Notes: a model not told the origin generated them from the sequence alone. Positions 1-11,929 are shown, numbered from the stretch's first letter. The stretch: 64,000 nucleotides of DNA from Cryptomeria japonica (GCF_030272615.1 NC_081414.1:783718119-783782118), one strand, 5' to 3'. Numbers and translations are program-made.

Positions 1-660
1 GTAGATAATGATCTGGGTAGAATACTAATGTGGCTTTACGAAACATTATGTACTAGCTTATCAAACTTCATGCATGACATACCAATCATTTAATCAGTTC
101 CAGCTCATCAACTTCCTTCATTAAATAATGCATGTAACCATTTAATGTATTTTGTTACAGCTTGGTTACAACTCTGTAACAACTCGGTAAATACTAAACT
201 TCACTCGGTAGACATTCTGCCTTCATTAATCGATAGCAATAACCTTAGGGTTTACCGACTAGTTTCTTTGCTCGATAACATAGTATAGTATTATCCTTAC
301 AATTTACACCATATGTATGATGTTAAAACAATATAAACATCATGATCTCATCATTGTCTGACTCGGTAATAGTTGCCGATTGAATACCTTATTCATCCCC
401 TTATTCATCATATTCTTTCTGTGTCTTTTACGGACATCTTTATACTCTTCAAATCATACTTCTCAAGATATGGCAACATCATACTGAATTAGAAAATAAA
501 TTTCTTGACATCAATAATAAAATAATAATATCAAGACAGTAAACATTCTTAATCAGTTATATCCATAATCATCAACAACCTTCTCAATATCCTTATTGAA
601 ATGCCAACAATCTCCCATTGTCTATTATAATGCCAAATGCCAACAATCTTCTCCTTTGAC
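1..660 (-). mobile_element. Partial LTR of a minus-strand Ty1-copia element
   Basis: Read on the minus strand, a polypurine-type stretch near 640-660 is followed by TTGTTGGCATTT, the usual copia 3' LTR junction (AGATTGTTGG), and the junction is repeated near 613-625. Downstream the DNA is non-coding, with repeated ACCGAGT/TCGGTAA words, and it runs off the left end of the window. No LTR end is visible, so length and family cannot be fixed. The call rests on the junction and on its likeness to the copia 3' ends at 37095 and 45159. Confidence 0.55.
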
Positions 661-815
661 ATTGATGGAAAAACCAATTGGTTTGACCTTAAAAAGATTC
701 GGATTGCTGTGATTCTGAAATGCTGAAATGCTCTCTTGCTGTCAAAAGACTTCTCCCCCATACATTAGACTTCTCCTATTTTCTTCAGTCTTCTCCCCCG
801 TTTTTCAATCTTCAG
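661..815 (-). other. Cluster of polypurine tracts upstream of a copia 3' LTR
   Basis: On the minus strand this stretch holds several GGGGGAGAAG/AGGAGAAG blocks (plus-strand CTTCTCCCCC near 749-760 and 791-801, CTTCTCCT near 651-657 and 770-776). Repeated polypurine tracts before the 3' LTR are a known trait of the Sirevirus branch of Ty1-copia. The assignment to that branch is inference. Confidence 0.5.
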
Positions 816-1769
816 TTTCAGTCTTTTCAACCAATCTTTGGATTGGGATTCAATGTACTCTTTTTATAAATAGATTTTACTTTCAACTGAGGAGGTTTGT
901 ATGTACTTACTTGTCTTTCGATTGTATCCCTATTTCAAGAATTTCTTCTATCAACAAATCATTTGTTGTAAGTTGTACACGTGGAATCTTGAACGTGCCT
1001 TCCATGCTAGCCTTGTTGATACGCTCAACACCATCTTGTGCAACAAATCTTTAGAACTCCATTTTTCCGAATTGAAGAGTGAGTAGTAGGGACAATCTAG
1101 GACACTTACAGAGGTTTTGCAAGAGAGATAAATAGACCTAAATATTATGGCTTAATAATGATCAATAGGTAAACAGATAAGAAACTCTCAATATCAAAAT
1201 GACTTTCTCAATTGTCTTTACTAGAAATGGATAGATCTGCTAATAATGGCTTTATGACTGTATGTCAACTTTAGACTCAATCCAAGAAGAGCTATAACTA
1301 ATATGTGATATCTAGATTTATGATCTCTATAATATCACAATCCCATAATTATGTTTCCACGCATCTATACCACAACACAAACATCATGCTAGTGTTTAGC
1401 CACAACAATTGATATCCTAATTATAGAATGTGAAATATGCACATAACTATGAATAAAGATTAAGAAAAACAAAGAAAGATGCTTATTGCAAACATAAATG
1501 ACTAATGGACAAGAATTGAATTCATTGTAGATAGTTTTGAATATCAAATTCAATTATTTTTGTGCATTTAGTAACTCATGTACTTGTGGCCAACCATTTA
1601 TCTCTTTCATAAATTAAACACTTATTAATAACATTAAATGGCTAAGTAATTATGTTTTAGTTGAAATTGAAAATAAAATATTTTATTTCAGGACAACTCA
1701 CACTATTCCCTATCATATTTTAGACTCTTAGTTTTGTTAGTAGTGGTTTGATGTCTTTGGAGCTGATCA
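816..1769. other. No gene recognised
   Basis: The short open frames here (for example 728-1054 and 901-1086) have no recognisable domain and no codon structure that sets them apart from chance. The sequence is AT-rich. I see no repeat or RNA feature. Confidence 0.5.
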
Positions 1770-2523
1770 TTGCATTTCTTTAGTTACTTGCCAGCCTAGT
1801 CCTAGCCTATGCCAAAATGGGAGCTTTGGAATAGGGTATGGACATCCATCAAAGCATAAAAGATAGAGGAATTTTGTCAGATGTAGTTGCAACTGCACAA
1901 AATGGATTTGTTGAGAAGGCTTTAGAAACTTCCAAGCAAATGAAATCGGCAGGTGTAAAGCCAAATTCCACGACCACTGCTACTATCCTCCCTGCCTGTA
2001 CCAAAATGGGAGATTTGGAATAGGGTATGGACATTCATCGAAGCATAAAGGATAGATAAATTTTGTCAGATGTTGTAGTTGTAACTGCCTTGGTAGACAT
2101 GTATGCAAAATGTGGAAGCATAGACAAGGCACGTGAACTATTTGATAGAATTCCTGAAAGAAATATTGTCTCGTGGACTGCAACGATTGCTGGATATGCA
2201 CAAAATGGATTTGTCGAAGAGGCTTTAGACACTTTCAAGCAAATGAAATTGGAAGGCATAAAGCCAAATTTCACAACCTTTTCTAGCATCCTCCCTTCCT
2301 GTGCAAAAATGGGAGCTTTGGAATAGGGTATGGACATCCATCAAAGCATAACAGATAAAGGAATTTTGTTAGGTGTTGTACTTGCAAATGCCCTGCTTGA
2401 CATGAATGCAAAATGTGGAAACATGGACAAGGCTCGTGAATTGTTTGATACGATGCTGCAAAGAGATGTGATCTCATGTGAAAAATCAACATGCGCGTAT
2501 ATGGGAGGAAGGGATTGCTGATA
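1770..2523 (+). pseudogene. Broken pentatricopeptide-repeat (PPR) protein fragment
   Basis: One frame carries about two and a half tandem PLS-type PPR units with typical words: ALVDMYAKCGSIDKARELFD, RNIVSWTATIAGYAQNG, EALDTFKQMKLEGIKP. PPR proteins bind organellar RNA in plants; this piece is too short and too broken to do so. The same frame is stopped by TAG at 1832-1834, 2021-2023 and 2324-2326, each time in the context LE-stop-GMDIH, where functional PPR proteins have LEQG. A further stop lies near 2056. No N-terminal targeting sequence or C-terminal E/DYW domain is seen. The segments at 1800-2030 and 2100-2350 are diverged copies of one another, as expected of PPR arrays. Recognition of the family is secure; loss of function is equally clear. 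Confidence 0.85.
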
Positions 2524-2975
2524 AAAAATTGAACACTCACTCCTCAATCACAGTTCTATGGTTTAACAAGATTAAACTAGGACAATTAACCACCACATGT
2601 ATATTTTTTGCAACATGAAATTAAAAACTAGGGCAATTTGAATCTACCTCCTGTGTGGGATTGCCTTTGATGTGGGTTTGATGTTCTTGGGGGTTGAAGT
2701 CGCCACGGATGCAAATGCGGGATTGCAATTCACAAATGAATTCCCTGCCTCTTTTTTTATTTTGTAATGGCTGTTGTCGTCGGAATTACGACGAACTCGA
2801 GCACTTTTTTGAAAAAAAGAAAATTCTCCTTGCTAATGCCTTCTTCATTGAAACCAAATGGGTAATTTCTGTCGGAATTACGACAAATGCGGGTATTTTT
2901 TTAAAAAAAGTCAAATTTGGCCACAATATACCTTCTCTGTTGGAAACCTCAGTCAAAAATCTAGTCCAAATGTAT
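2524..2975. repeat. Spacer with a ~94-bp imperfect duplication
   Basis: The words GTCGGAATTACGAC followed by a T-run and A-run occur twice (near 2778-2820 and 2871-2910), about 94 bp apart. GGAATTACGAC is partly palindromic. No coding potential is recognised. Confidence 0.45.
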
Positions 2976-3577
2976 TAGTGGTCAAAGCAATCATGGACAT
3001 GCCACCTCGGAAGAACATCAGTCAGCTAAGGACATTACAAGGGTGGCTACAATCCATTCAAAGATTCATTGCACAACTGGCAGATAAGTGTCACCCCTTT
3101 ACACACCTGTTACACAAGAACATCCACTTTCAATGGGATGCCAGATGTTAGCAAGCATTCTAGATGCTTAAGGACTATCTCATGAATACACCATTGTTGA
3201 TTCCACCAGATCCAAGTAGACCTCTATTACTCTATATATCAACAACAAATATGGCATTGGGCATACTACTGGCACAACACAATGCAGAAGGGAAAGAGTG
3301 TGTTGGTTACTACATCTCTCACACACTAGTTGGCTATGAACTCAATTACACACCCATTGAGTGAGCTTGCTTAGCAATAATCTTGGCAACTACTAAACTG
3401 AGGCACTATTTGTTAACACATAAAGTACAACTCATTGCCAAGCTCGATCCACTAAAGTACTTAGTCAGCAAAGAAGCATTGGCTGGCCACTTGGCCAAAT
3501 GGGTGATGATTCTAAGTGAATTTGACATCGAGTATGTGGATCGTAAGGCTATCAAGGGTCAAGTTATTACAAATTAG
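2976..3577 (+). pseudogene. Ty3 Tat-type pol: RT C-terminal end and retroviral RNase H
   Basis: Translation starts in the RT connection region (MPPRKNISQLRTLQGWLQSI, then WDARC). It continues into the plant Ty3 RNase H domain: PLLLYISTTNMALGILLAQ, the HxLxGxExNYTPIE-like stretch near 3320-3362, then YLLTHKVQLIAKLDPLKYL. Gag, protease and most of RT are absent, so the copy is 5'-truncated. TAG stops replace Gln in C-stop-QAF-stop-MLK (3149, 3161 region) and at about 3575; one TGA lies at 3361. The wording of the RT tail matches the non-chromovirus Tat branch of Ty3 elements. It is followed directly by a second RNase H. Confidence 0.85.
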
Positions 3578-4150
3578 TTGGCCGATGCACCACTCATAGA
3601 CAATCATCCTCTCATTTCTAATTTTTCAGATGAAGAGATATTCATGATCATAGTAGCACAACCATGGAAGCTATACTTTGATGATTCATACACTAGACAT
3701 GGCTCGGGGGCAAGCATTTTGTTTATCACACCTCAAGGTGACAACATCTCGAAGTCTTGTAGGCTCACATTTCCATGCACAAACAACATAGCAGAATATG
3801 AGTACTTGATCATAAGACTCAGACTAGCCATACAATGGAAATTGAAAGAGCTATAGATATATGGCGACTTCCAACTGGTCATCCGACAAGTAACCGATGA
3901 ATATCAGACCAAGGATGATAAACTCATACCATACAAACAAATGGTGGACAGTTTAAAGGCATCATTTACTACTATCACATTTGTGCAGATACCCAGAGAT
4001 CAGAATCGAGCTGCTAACGCTATGGCTACCATTGCATCTCTCCTAGATCTTCCACATAATTCAACACACTATGAGTTCTTGGTAGAACAACTTTGGATTC
4101 CCGCTTATGATATCCCCGAATCTAAGAATATGTCACCTTGTCGGTTTTGA
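3578..4150 (+). pseudogene. Second (archaeal-type) RNase H of the Tat-type element
   Basis: A separate RNase H fold follows the retroviral one. Candidate catalytic positions are visible: Asp in LYFDDS (near 3671), Glu in NNIAEYEYLI (near 3790), Asp in IYGDFQLVI (near 3860) and the last Asp in RDQNRAANAMA (near 4000). A TAG just before IYGD stands where LQIYGD would be expected. Plant Tat-lineage Ty3 elements are known to carry this extra archaeal-type RNase H between the first RNase H and integrase, so order and sequence agree. Interrupted but well conserved. Confidence 0.8.
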
Positions 4151-4308
4151 ATCCCCATGGTATGGTGAGTTCTACACCCATCTCCATAATCACACACTTC
4201 CTCCTAACCAATCAAATAACCAATGTAAAACCTTCATTCACCAAACCACTCGATATACCATTATTGCTGAAACCCTATACCGACGTAGTCTTGATGGTAC
4301 TCTCCCTC

Positions 4309-5415
4309 GATGTTTGGAATAGGATGAGATATCAAAGGCCTTGGAAGAGGTACATGAAGGAATTTGTGGAACGCATGCAAGCAGTCCATCACTAGCCAAG
4401 AAACTCATGCGCACTGGATACTATGGGCCATCCATGGAAAAAGATACCTACTATTTTGTCAAAAAATGCAAGAAATGCCAAGTTCATAGAGACCTGATAC
4501 ATGCACTCGCATAGGAATTACAACCGATCACAACACCATGGCCTTTTTGTCAGTGGGGACTTGACCTTGTGGGTAAGATTCATCCATCTTCATCCAACGA
4601 CCATAAATTCATTAATACCGCCACCAAATACTTCACAAAGTGGATCGAAGTTGTTCCACTTACCCAAGTCACCAGCAAGCAAATCGCCTCATTTATCCTT
4701 AATTACATCATCTGTCGGTATGGTGTACCCATGTCTATCATCACTAGATAATGGGCTTCCTTTCAAAAATCAAGATGTCTGTGAACTTTGTGAGAAGTTT
4801 CATATCCAATACTGCTTTTCCACTCCCTATTACCCATAAGGAAATGGTCAAGCCAAAGCATAAAATAAGAACATATTGAGAATCCTCAAGAAGATAGTCA
4901 ATGATGTCGGTCATGATTGGCATGTTCAATTGAATCCGGCACTATTGGCATACTAAACTAGCATTCGAACCTCTACAGGTGCAACTCCCTACTCACTAGT
5001 CTATGGTGCAGAAGCTATCCTTCCTATTGAGGTCAAGATACCATCTCTATGGGTTTCCTTGCATAATCTCATAGATGACGAAGCCTACAGAGTATCACAT
5101 CTTCAAGACTTAGAGCTACTTGATGAGAAACGACAAGCTGCATATAATCACCTCAAAGCCTATCAGCAATGCATGAGAAGGAGCTATAATCATCGAGCTA
5201 GACCTCGTATATTTGAGGTAGGTGATCTTGTTCTAAGAGAGAATCCTCGTAATCAACCCAACCGAGAACATCAGGGAAAGTTTGAATCAAATTGGATGGG
5301 TCCATATGTTATCACTACTGTATTTGGGTCTGGGGCATATCAGTTGGCTACTTTAGAAGGAGAACCACTAGCAGATCCAATCAACAACATGCACCTCAAA
5401 TGGTTTTATACCTAA
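4309..5415 (+). pseudogene. Integrase of the Tat-type element
   Basis: The zinc-binding N-terminal part is visible as VHEGICGTH (His, His) and CKKCQVH (Cys, Cys) between about 4354 and 4490. The core has WGLDLVGKI (first catalytic Asp, near 4557). A frameshift near 4740 is followed by LDNG (second Asp) in another frame. The C-terminal region runs through ATPYSLVYGAEAILPIEVK and YNHRARPRIFEVGDLVL, and the frame ends at a TAA after HLKWFYT at 5413. Several stops interrupt the core (TAG near 4318 and 4512; TAA near 4838, 4861 and 4955). Gene order RNase H - second RNase H - integrase fits Ty3. Confidence 0.85.
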
Positions 5416-7860
5416 GCTGCACGGAGAATCAAGCTCCCCTACATACCAAAAAAACACCAAAAACATTTAGATAAATGTCCTGAAGAAAATACAAAAAAGA
5501 AAATCAAAATAGTAAAGAAAAATCAGGCATCCAACCGGTGAACAGTCACTCCGGTGGTACCTTGGGTAAGTGCGATGGTGAAAACCTAGCAAAAAAGTGC
5601 CACTCATAATGGCTATGGCTCCATTGTCTTTTAGACTTTTTGCGATCACATTCATTTCATCCATCCATCCAAACCATGGCTTGTTATTGATCTACAATCA
5701 AGGATAGTTCTTCATGCGTCTTGCATCCTGATTTTTCATAGTCATGTCTAAACTGGGGGCAATGCCCTTAACCTATTTGATGGAAGTAGATTCTATGTTA
5801 CTTGTGATTAATTGAGTTCTTCATTCAAAACTGTCTCACAAAATACCAAAAACATTCAAAACTATCTCACAAAATACCAAAAACATTGGAAAACTATCTC
5901 ACAAAATCCAAAAACATTTTGAAAACATTAAAAATCAATCAAAAACATGGCAACTCTTTTGTACATACGCATCCAAGAAGATACCAAACAAACATTCTGA
6001 AATACTCAAATGATGACCACTTCTCACATCGACCAAATGATCAACATCAAAATGCAAAACTGTCTTCACAAGGATGCATCCTTCCTTACCAAAACAAAGA
6101 TAAGATGACATTTTCTTTGACAAGAAAATTTTGTTTAAGCTATCAAGTAATTGGTCGGTTTGTTAGTTATTTATTCATTTATATCAGGTTCCTATGCTAC
6201 TCCAGGATATCCATAGGTGATTAGAGTGGCTGGGATGGCTCCTAAGTATCATTTTGTTTGTGTGTCTTCTGCGAATTATTCCAATGAAGTTTTGGGGCAT
6301 GTACTAAAGGTGTCTACGTGGGAATTTTACTAAGCTACATGATCATATGCCAAATATAGTCATGGATCACTACAACTTGCTGACTATAGCGTATACCTCG
6401 ACCATATGAGCATGAACCATTATGGAGGGTCAATATTCTTTATGCTTTATTTATGATGTTTGTTTGCAGGTACAATGCTCAATCCTTGGTTCCTACTGCC
6501 TCATCCAAGTTTGATATTACCATGCTCAATGATGAAAATAAAAGCACTATGGATCGTCATTCCATCTCATCTATTTATATTGCATTCCGTTGCATGTCAC
6601 CCATCTATTTAATCATTCATTATTCATATGCATGGTTTTGTCTGCAAGTGTGAACAAGATTAATATGAGAAGTTAGGGGAAAATGAGTTGGTCTTGGATA
6701 CAATCATGACAGAGTTCTCTGATACATCATCAGTGCATCCTGCAAAGTCTAAACAACCTTGCATTCATCTATCATAATCACATCATCATTACATTTAGTT
6801 GCATTTGCATAGATTGCATTTAATATCATTTAGAGTTGCATTTACATACATATAATTCATTATCATTTATTAGCATTAACATCATTATATCATTTCATTA
6901 TTGCACAAATCATGATATTTAGATCTATTTATAACATTGCATTTATTACCATTATTAGCCATTACTATGCATTCATTTAGTATCATTTATCATCCTCATT
7001 TACCATCATTTAAAAACTTGTGTACCATACATTTGTTTAGATTTCCATAGTTGCATATAGTTATTTGTCTATCCATGAGTTAAGTGCAATCATTTATCCA
7101 TCTAGTATATTCTTATACTCATTCATTTCATCTTACAACAAATTTCATTTAGGATTCATTATAAATGCATTCATTCTCTTTTTACTACATTAAGGTATAG
7201 ATATTCATTACTCATACGTTGCATTATCATCACATTATCATTTCGCTTAGCTATATTTCATCAACATTTTAGAATCCTAACAAAACCATTTGTCTCAACA
7301 TTGGTTTATCCATCACTCATATACATTCATTTAGATATCATCATATAAACATTTGTACTTTACATTTGTTTATCCATATTCCATTCATTTTTAACCCTAT
7401 AGAGGCATTTACATAAAACATTCCATTCATTCCATTTCAATATAATCAACATCATTGCATATCATTATCTCATCATCGCATCACCATAAAATACAAGTAC
7501 TATCTATATCATCATTAGCATCATTTCATTATGCATAAATAATCATCATAGCATTTACATACATGAAACATTAACATCAACAAATCATGCATATCAACCT
7601 GCATCCACATGTTAGCATCCCATTCATAAAACATGCATATAGACATCATATAGGAATAAATCCTCATGAAAAATGCATAAATAAATCATCTCATCAATGC
7701 ATCCATATAGCAAGTACAAGTATCCATCTAAGCATAAATCATAAGGTCATCATCCTGCATAAAAAACCATACATATCATCAACATGCATATCATCACAAA
7801 ATATGGGATCTCCTCATATATCATATCGTATTGACAAAAAACATACATGTATCAGAGTAC
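5416..7860 (+). other. Non-coding 3' spacer of the Tat-type element
   Basis: There is no recognisable coding sequence. A purine motif AACTGGGGGCAATG lies near 5751-5764. Between about 6730 and 7840 the plus strand is low-complexity DNA built from CATT, ATCATT and TTAGCATT words. Long untranslated, simple-sequence-rich spacers after integrase are usual in Tat-lineage Ty3 elements, so this is read as part of the same element. That is inference from position. Confidence 0.5.
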
Positions 7861-7865
7861 AATGA

Positions 7866-9843
7866 AGTCCAAAATATCGGCTACCAAGAGCCATCCAAGA
7901 CACAGTCCAAAATGACAATATAAAAGCATACAAGAATGCCCTCTCAGATGCCACTTTGACCGGATGCTGCACCACCATCACCACCTTCTCCCCCACAACC
8001 CCCTGCACCACTTGATCTATCTCTCCGTGGAGGACCCATCACACCCCCACTGCTCTGCATCCTCTGAGATCGCTTTGATCTCGCCCGTCGCATCTGGGAA
8101 TAGCTTAGTGCTCGCTGACTAGTTGGTACCACCTACTCATATAACCCCCGCCAATACTCTATCTTAGCCTATGCTCATCGAATCTCCCTCATCACCTCCC
8201 CAGTAGGACCTTGTGCTCCTACTCCAACCCAGACTCTCTCCTATAGCTTTGCTAATCTCTCCATTGCATTATCCTTCTCCCGCAACACTACTGTCAACTC
8301 TGACTCTTGTGCAAATAGATGCACATCTCTAGCTACCACCTCTGCCTCCATATCCTTGAGTCAAGTCTACAAAAATAATATCATATGATCCCGTAGATCT
8401 CCACCCCCTTGCACTCCCTCCCCTGTAGGTGCCTCTCCAGTGGCTCCCTCCCCTATCTCCATAGGTACTTGTCCCTCACCTGCATCCCTGCCACCTAATC
8501 TCATGCCTCCCTACATCAAAGGTCCCTGCGATAGCTGCAATGGCTGCCCACCTCTCCCTCTCTGCTGTAATAAAAAAAACACCACCACCTCCACCTCCGA
8601 ATCCACCACCTCCTCCAAAACCCCCACCCCCTCCACCTCCTTCTCCATTGCCACCTCCTCCATCCCCACCACCACCATCTCCTCTCCCTCGTACATCTAT
8701 GTGACCTCCTCTCCTCCTTTTTCCCTATCTCCTCTCCTCGTCAAAGGATAGAATAGGCTCCGCTGGATCTGATATTCGAGGAATTGGATGTGTTGCAATG
8801 TACTGCGTGTACTCATCTGACACCCCAACATCTACCACCCTCGGCCTCATCTGCCATGGTCTCGCTTGTAAAGTGCGGAACTCTACCAAATCCTAATCAT
8901 AGGGTAGCACTGGTCCCCATAGGAACCTCTCTCGGACTACCCTAGCATACTCTCCAAAACCACTCGACTGTCCCTGCCTCTGCCCAAACTATCTCAGAAC
9001 TCTACCCAGAAGCTGTCTCTCCACATTGTAGGTTGTCCTACCAATGAGGTATCATGTCATAAACAAATACAGAAACACCTCTGCATCATCCTCCCATGGC
9101 TCACACTCAATATATGGCCTCCAGATCATGGTATCTAAATCGTCCAGTGCTTGTCGCCACCATTCTAACTTCCCCAAGTGGGGCTGAGTCATCATACCTT
9201 CATACATGTATACATATGGCTGGTCCATTGCTTAGAATCTCAGACTAACTAGTCAGGTAACAGGTAAGTGCTCCCACACCCAAATATGCAGCAGAGTGAT
9301 CCCCACTCCCAATGAGCCCACCCCTCGGTATGCTACCTCATGTAGATCTCGATATAAGTGCGATAGCATGCATGGTCCCCATACAAACCGGGTCCCCTCT
9401 ATCATCATCTGCTCGATCACCTAACCCCAACCAATGGCAAGTACATGCGATCGTCGAACTAGACATAGTAGTCACCCAATAATCCCTGATGGCAATGATG
9501 GTAATGGCTCATACAAGGCTGCTATATCCTCCCAGGCTATCAATCTATCATCAATGAAGACATCCTCCTCAAAGAATCTTTGAACTGCTGTTGTCCCCCA
9601 TGCTCAGTCATATGTCACCAGCTCTCCTCGAATGGGAATGTGCAAGATGCGCCATTCATCCTCTAGTGTAACTATCATCTCCCCCAATGCTATGTGAAAT
9701 GTGCATGTCTCACTATGCCATCGCTTTGCTAATGCTGTGATCAAACCGTGATTCGTCTGAATCACAGACATATACATAACATCATACAGGCTTGTCACTA
9801 CAATGCAATCCACCTCAGCCTTTGTCAATTGATTGCGCAACAC
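7866..9843 (-). pseudogene. Antisense ORF with plant mobile domain, broken
   Basis: On the minus strand the first 79 codons (from 9843) read into a plant mobile domain (aminotransferase-like PMD): LITALAKRWHSETCTFHIAL, then GEMIVTLEDEWRILHIPIRG. The frame can be followed with stops through RGVGSLGVGITLLHIWVWEH, PHLGKLEWWRQALDDLD and RPYIECEPW (to about 9090). A Gly-rich low-complexity section follows (about 8580-8700), then a weak C-terminal part. Most interruptions are single stop codons. PMD proteins occur both as host genes (the MAIN/MAIL type) and inside Ty3 and MULE elements. The antisense position, downstream of a Tat-type integrase and upstream of a minisatellite, fits the extra antisense ORFs reported for Tat elements. 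A captured host gene is the alternative. Confidence 0.7.
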
Positions 9844-10164
9844 CTATGTGGCACGATGCCTTTCACGCATTTGTAAGATGCGAAGATCCTCCTACACATG
9901 TGCATCAACCATCATCATCAGTTTTTTTGTTTCAAACTTTCTTAAAGTTTAAACCTAGACTATCAACAGATACTTTGATCAAGTATCTTTGGGTCTCAAT
10001 AGGTAAGCAATCATGGCACACCTAGACTACAACAGGCATTTATCCTAATGTCCTAAGTCTCATCAGGGCTGCTATGGTTCAAAACAACTCTCAACTCACA
10101 TCTCCATCCATCCATCATTGACATCAGGAGATTCTTTTTCAAACATACTGGGGCATCTATTTTC
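9844..10164. other. Upstream flank of the antisense PMD ORF
   Basis: The first part may be the N-terminal extension of the PMD frame, but it is closed by stops. I see no other gene. Confidence 0.35.
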
Positions 10165-10460
10165 CTAACAAAAGCGCTATCATGCACACAACAATGCTAA
10201 TATGCTCACAAAAGCACTAAATCCACTATCGAATAGTGCTAAACCAACAACAGCGCTACATCGACTATACAATAGTGCCACCTCGCATCAAAAGCGTTCA
10301 ATCAACTACCCAATAGCACTAAAAACCCAAACGTGCTAAAACAACTATACAATAGTGCTACCCTTGACAACAACGCTAAAACCACTATGCAATAGCGCTA
10401 TAGTGGCACAATAATACTAATGTAGTTAACAACAGTGCCAAAACACAGTTTTAGTGCTAT
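10165..10460 (+). repeat. Degenerate minisatellite, ~40-bp period, about six to seven copies
   Basis: Units contain AGCGCTA/AGCACTA followed by about 10 bases, then CACTATACAATAGTGCTA. Starts of the AGCRCT word fall near 10213, 10252, 10293, 10332 and 10373, a spacing of 39-41 bp. Each unit is partly self-complementary (AGCGCT, AGTGCT), so short hairpins are possible. It lies between the antisense ORF and the presumed 3' end of the Tat-type element, where hypervariable tandem repeats are known in this lineage. Confidence 0.75.
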
Positions 10461-10695
10461 TGTGTTGACTCAACCTGGACCAAGAAAAAAACATATAAAA
10501 AGTGCATGAAATTCGAAAACTCAAATTCACATACCGCTAGTCCGTAGTTGTCTGGCCACTAGAATCGATGGACTCTCTCTAATCGGTGATCTGCTATGAA
10601 CAAAATTTTTCACAACTTAGATCACTCAAAAATTATAGAACGTTGATTGTGATCACCATAACTAGCTGCGGCTTTGATTTTTCAAAAACATTACT

Positions 10696-10793
10696 AAAGT
10701 CAATAACATGAGTTTTATAACCACTTTTTGGAGTCAGTTTATCTGTGTCCCGATGGGGGTAAAAGTGGTTATAAACATTGTGTTATTGACTTT
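10696..10793. repeat. Hairpin-forming inverted repeat
   Basis: The arm at 10696-10728 (AAAGTCAATAACA ... TTTATAACCACTTTT) is matched by the reverse complement of 10761-10793, with about five mismatches grouped in the middle of the 33-bp arm. The loop is 32 bp. It could be a miniature foldback element or a site able to form a structured RNA; nothing in the sequence decides between these. Confidence 0.75.
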
Positions 10794-10827
10794 GGCGAAA
10801 CCTGGTCATATTATCTCATAATTTACG

Positions 10828-11035
10828 TTCATGTATTATGAAATCTTGTCAAAAATATGTCATGTTACAATGTAAAAAACCTTCATGTTATATGAAATAC
10901 AATCAATAATCTGTCATGTTATCTTGTAATAACCTTCATGTTATATGAAATCTAGTCAATAATTTATATTTTTATCTTGTGGTTACCTTCATGTTATACG
11001 ACATCCTATTAATGACCTATCTTGCTAATCCTTTT
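10828..11035 (+). repeat. Tandem repeat, 53-54 bp period, ~3.8 copies
   Basis: The word TTCATGTTATATGAAAT recurs at 10828, 10882, 10935 and 10988. Between the words the units share CAATAAT...TGTCATGTTATCTTGTAATAAC with substitutions that increase to the right. The repeat begins 35 bp after the hairpin above. No coding sequence. Confidence 0.8.
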
Positions 11036-11929
11036 ATGGATAATGTTATGTGAATACAATAATAAACTTACATAAACAACAATTAGGCTATAGAGGTTTG
11101 TGTCTTGTGTGTCTTATGTGTCTTGAACGATGCCCATGTCTTGTTATAAAGATCCAATCTTGGTACAAGGAGGATGTTGGAAAGTTTGTGATCCAATGGT
11201 TAATTTTTTTGTTATCTCAAGTGAATGATTGGATATCACAACCTTCCTCTTCAAATAACAAAGGTATGCTCACCCCATAAAAGTGTACAGAATCATAGTT
11301 ATTCAAGATAAGAAATAAATTGTTGCACATATATAGCTTAGGTGGAATGGTTGAATGAAAATTAAAAAAATATTTGGAATTGAAAAACAATTACATATTT
11401 ACCATATAACATAATTTATACTCTATTAAATGTCATAAATGATTATTAGGATTATACAAATTGAAAATGTAAGTAATATATATATAATATTTCAAAATGT
11501 ATTGTACTTAAATTCATAATGGAAAATTATGTGAAATTTATCTAGATCTTTTCAAATATTTGGGTAAACACAAGTCAATAGTAGAGTAAATTTAAATTCC
11601 ATAATTATTTGATTTATCATTACTATAAATGAAAATATTATATTTTCTATTCATATTTAATTATAATTTTTAATGATAAAATTGATTTGAAGTTTTTTGA
11701 ATAAAATATTATATATGTTAAAATATAATAAATGTATGACATAGCTATTAAAAAAAAGAGCAATCTTTTTTTATATTATTTAAGAAAACTAAATTATATA
11801 AATTTTTAATTATTTTTTTAAAATTTAAATCTGTAGACATATAATTAAAATTATTAATTAAAAGATAATTTTATTTATTAATATAATAAAATTAAATGTA
11901 ATTTATTATTAAAAAATATTCATGTAGTC
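11036..11929. other. AT-rich intergenic DNA, no gene seen
   Basis: The sequence is strongly AT-rich. A 76-codon open frame at 11050-11280 has no recognisable domain. No repeat with a clear unit was found. Confidence 0.5.

Noticed and set aside
728-1086. Short overlapping plus-strand frames as a gene
   Set aside because: No domain, overlapping frames, and the left part lies in the copia polypurine region on the other strand.
7587-7865. His-rich open frame of 92 codons
   Set aside because: Product of the CAT/ATC low-complexity spacer of the Tat-type element.
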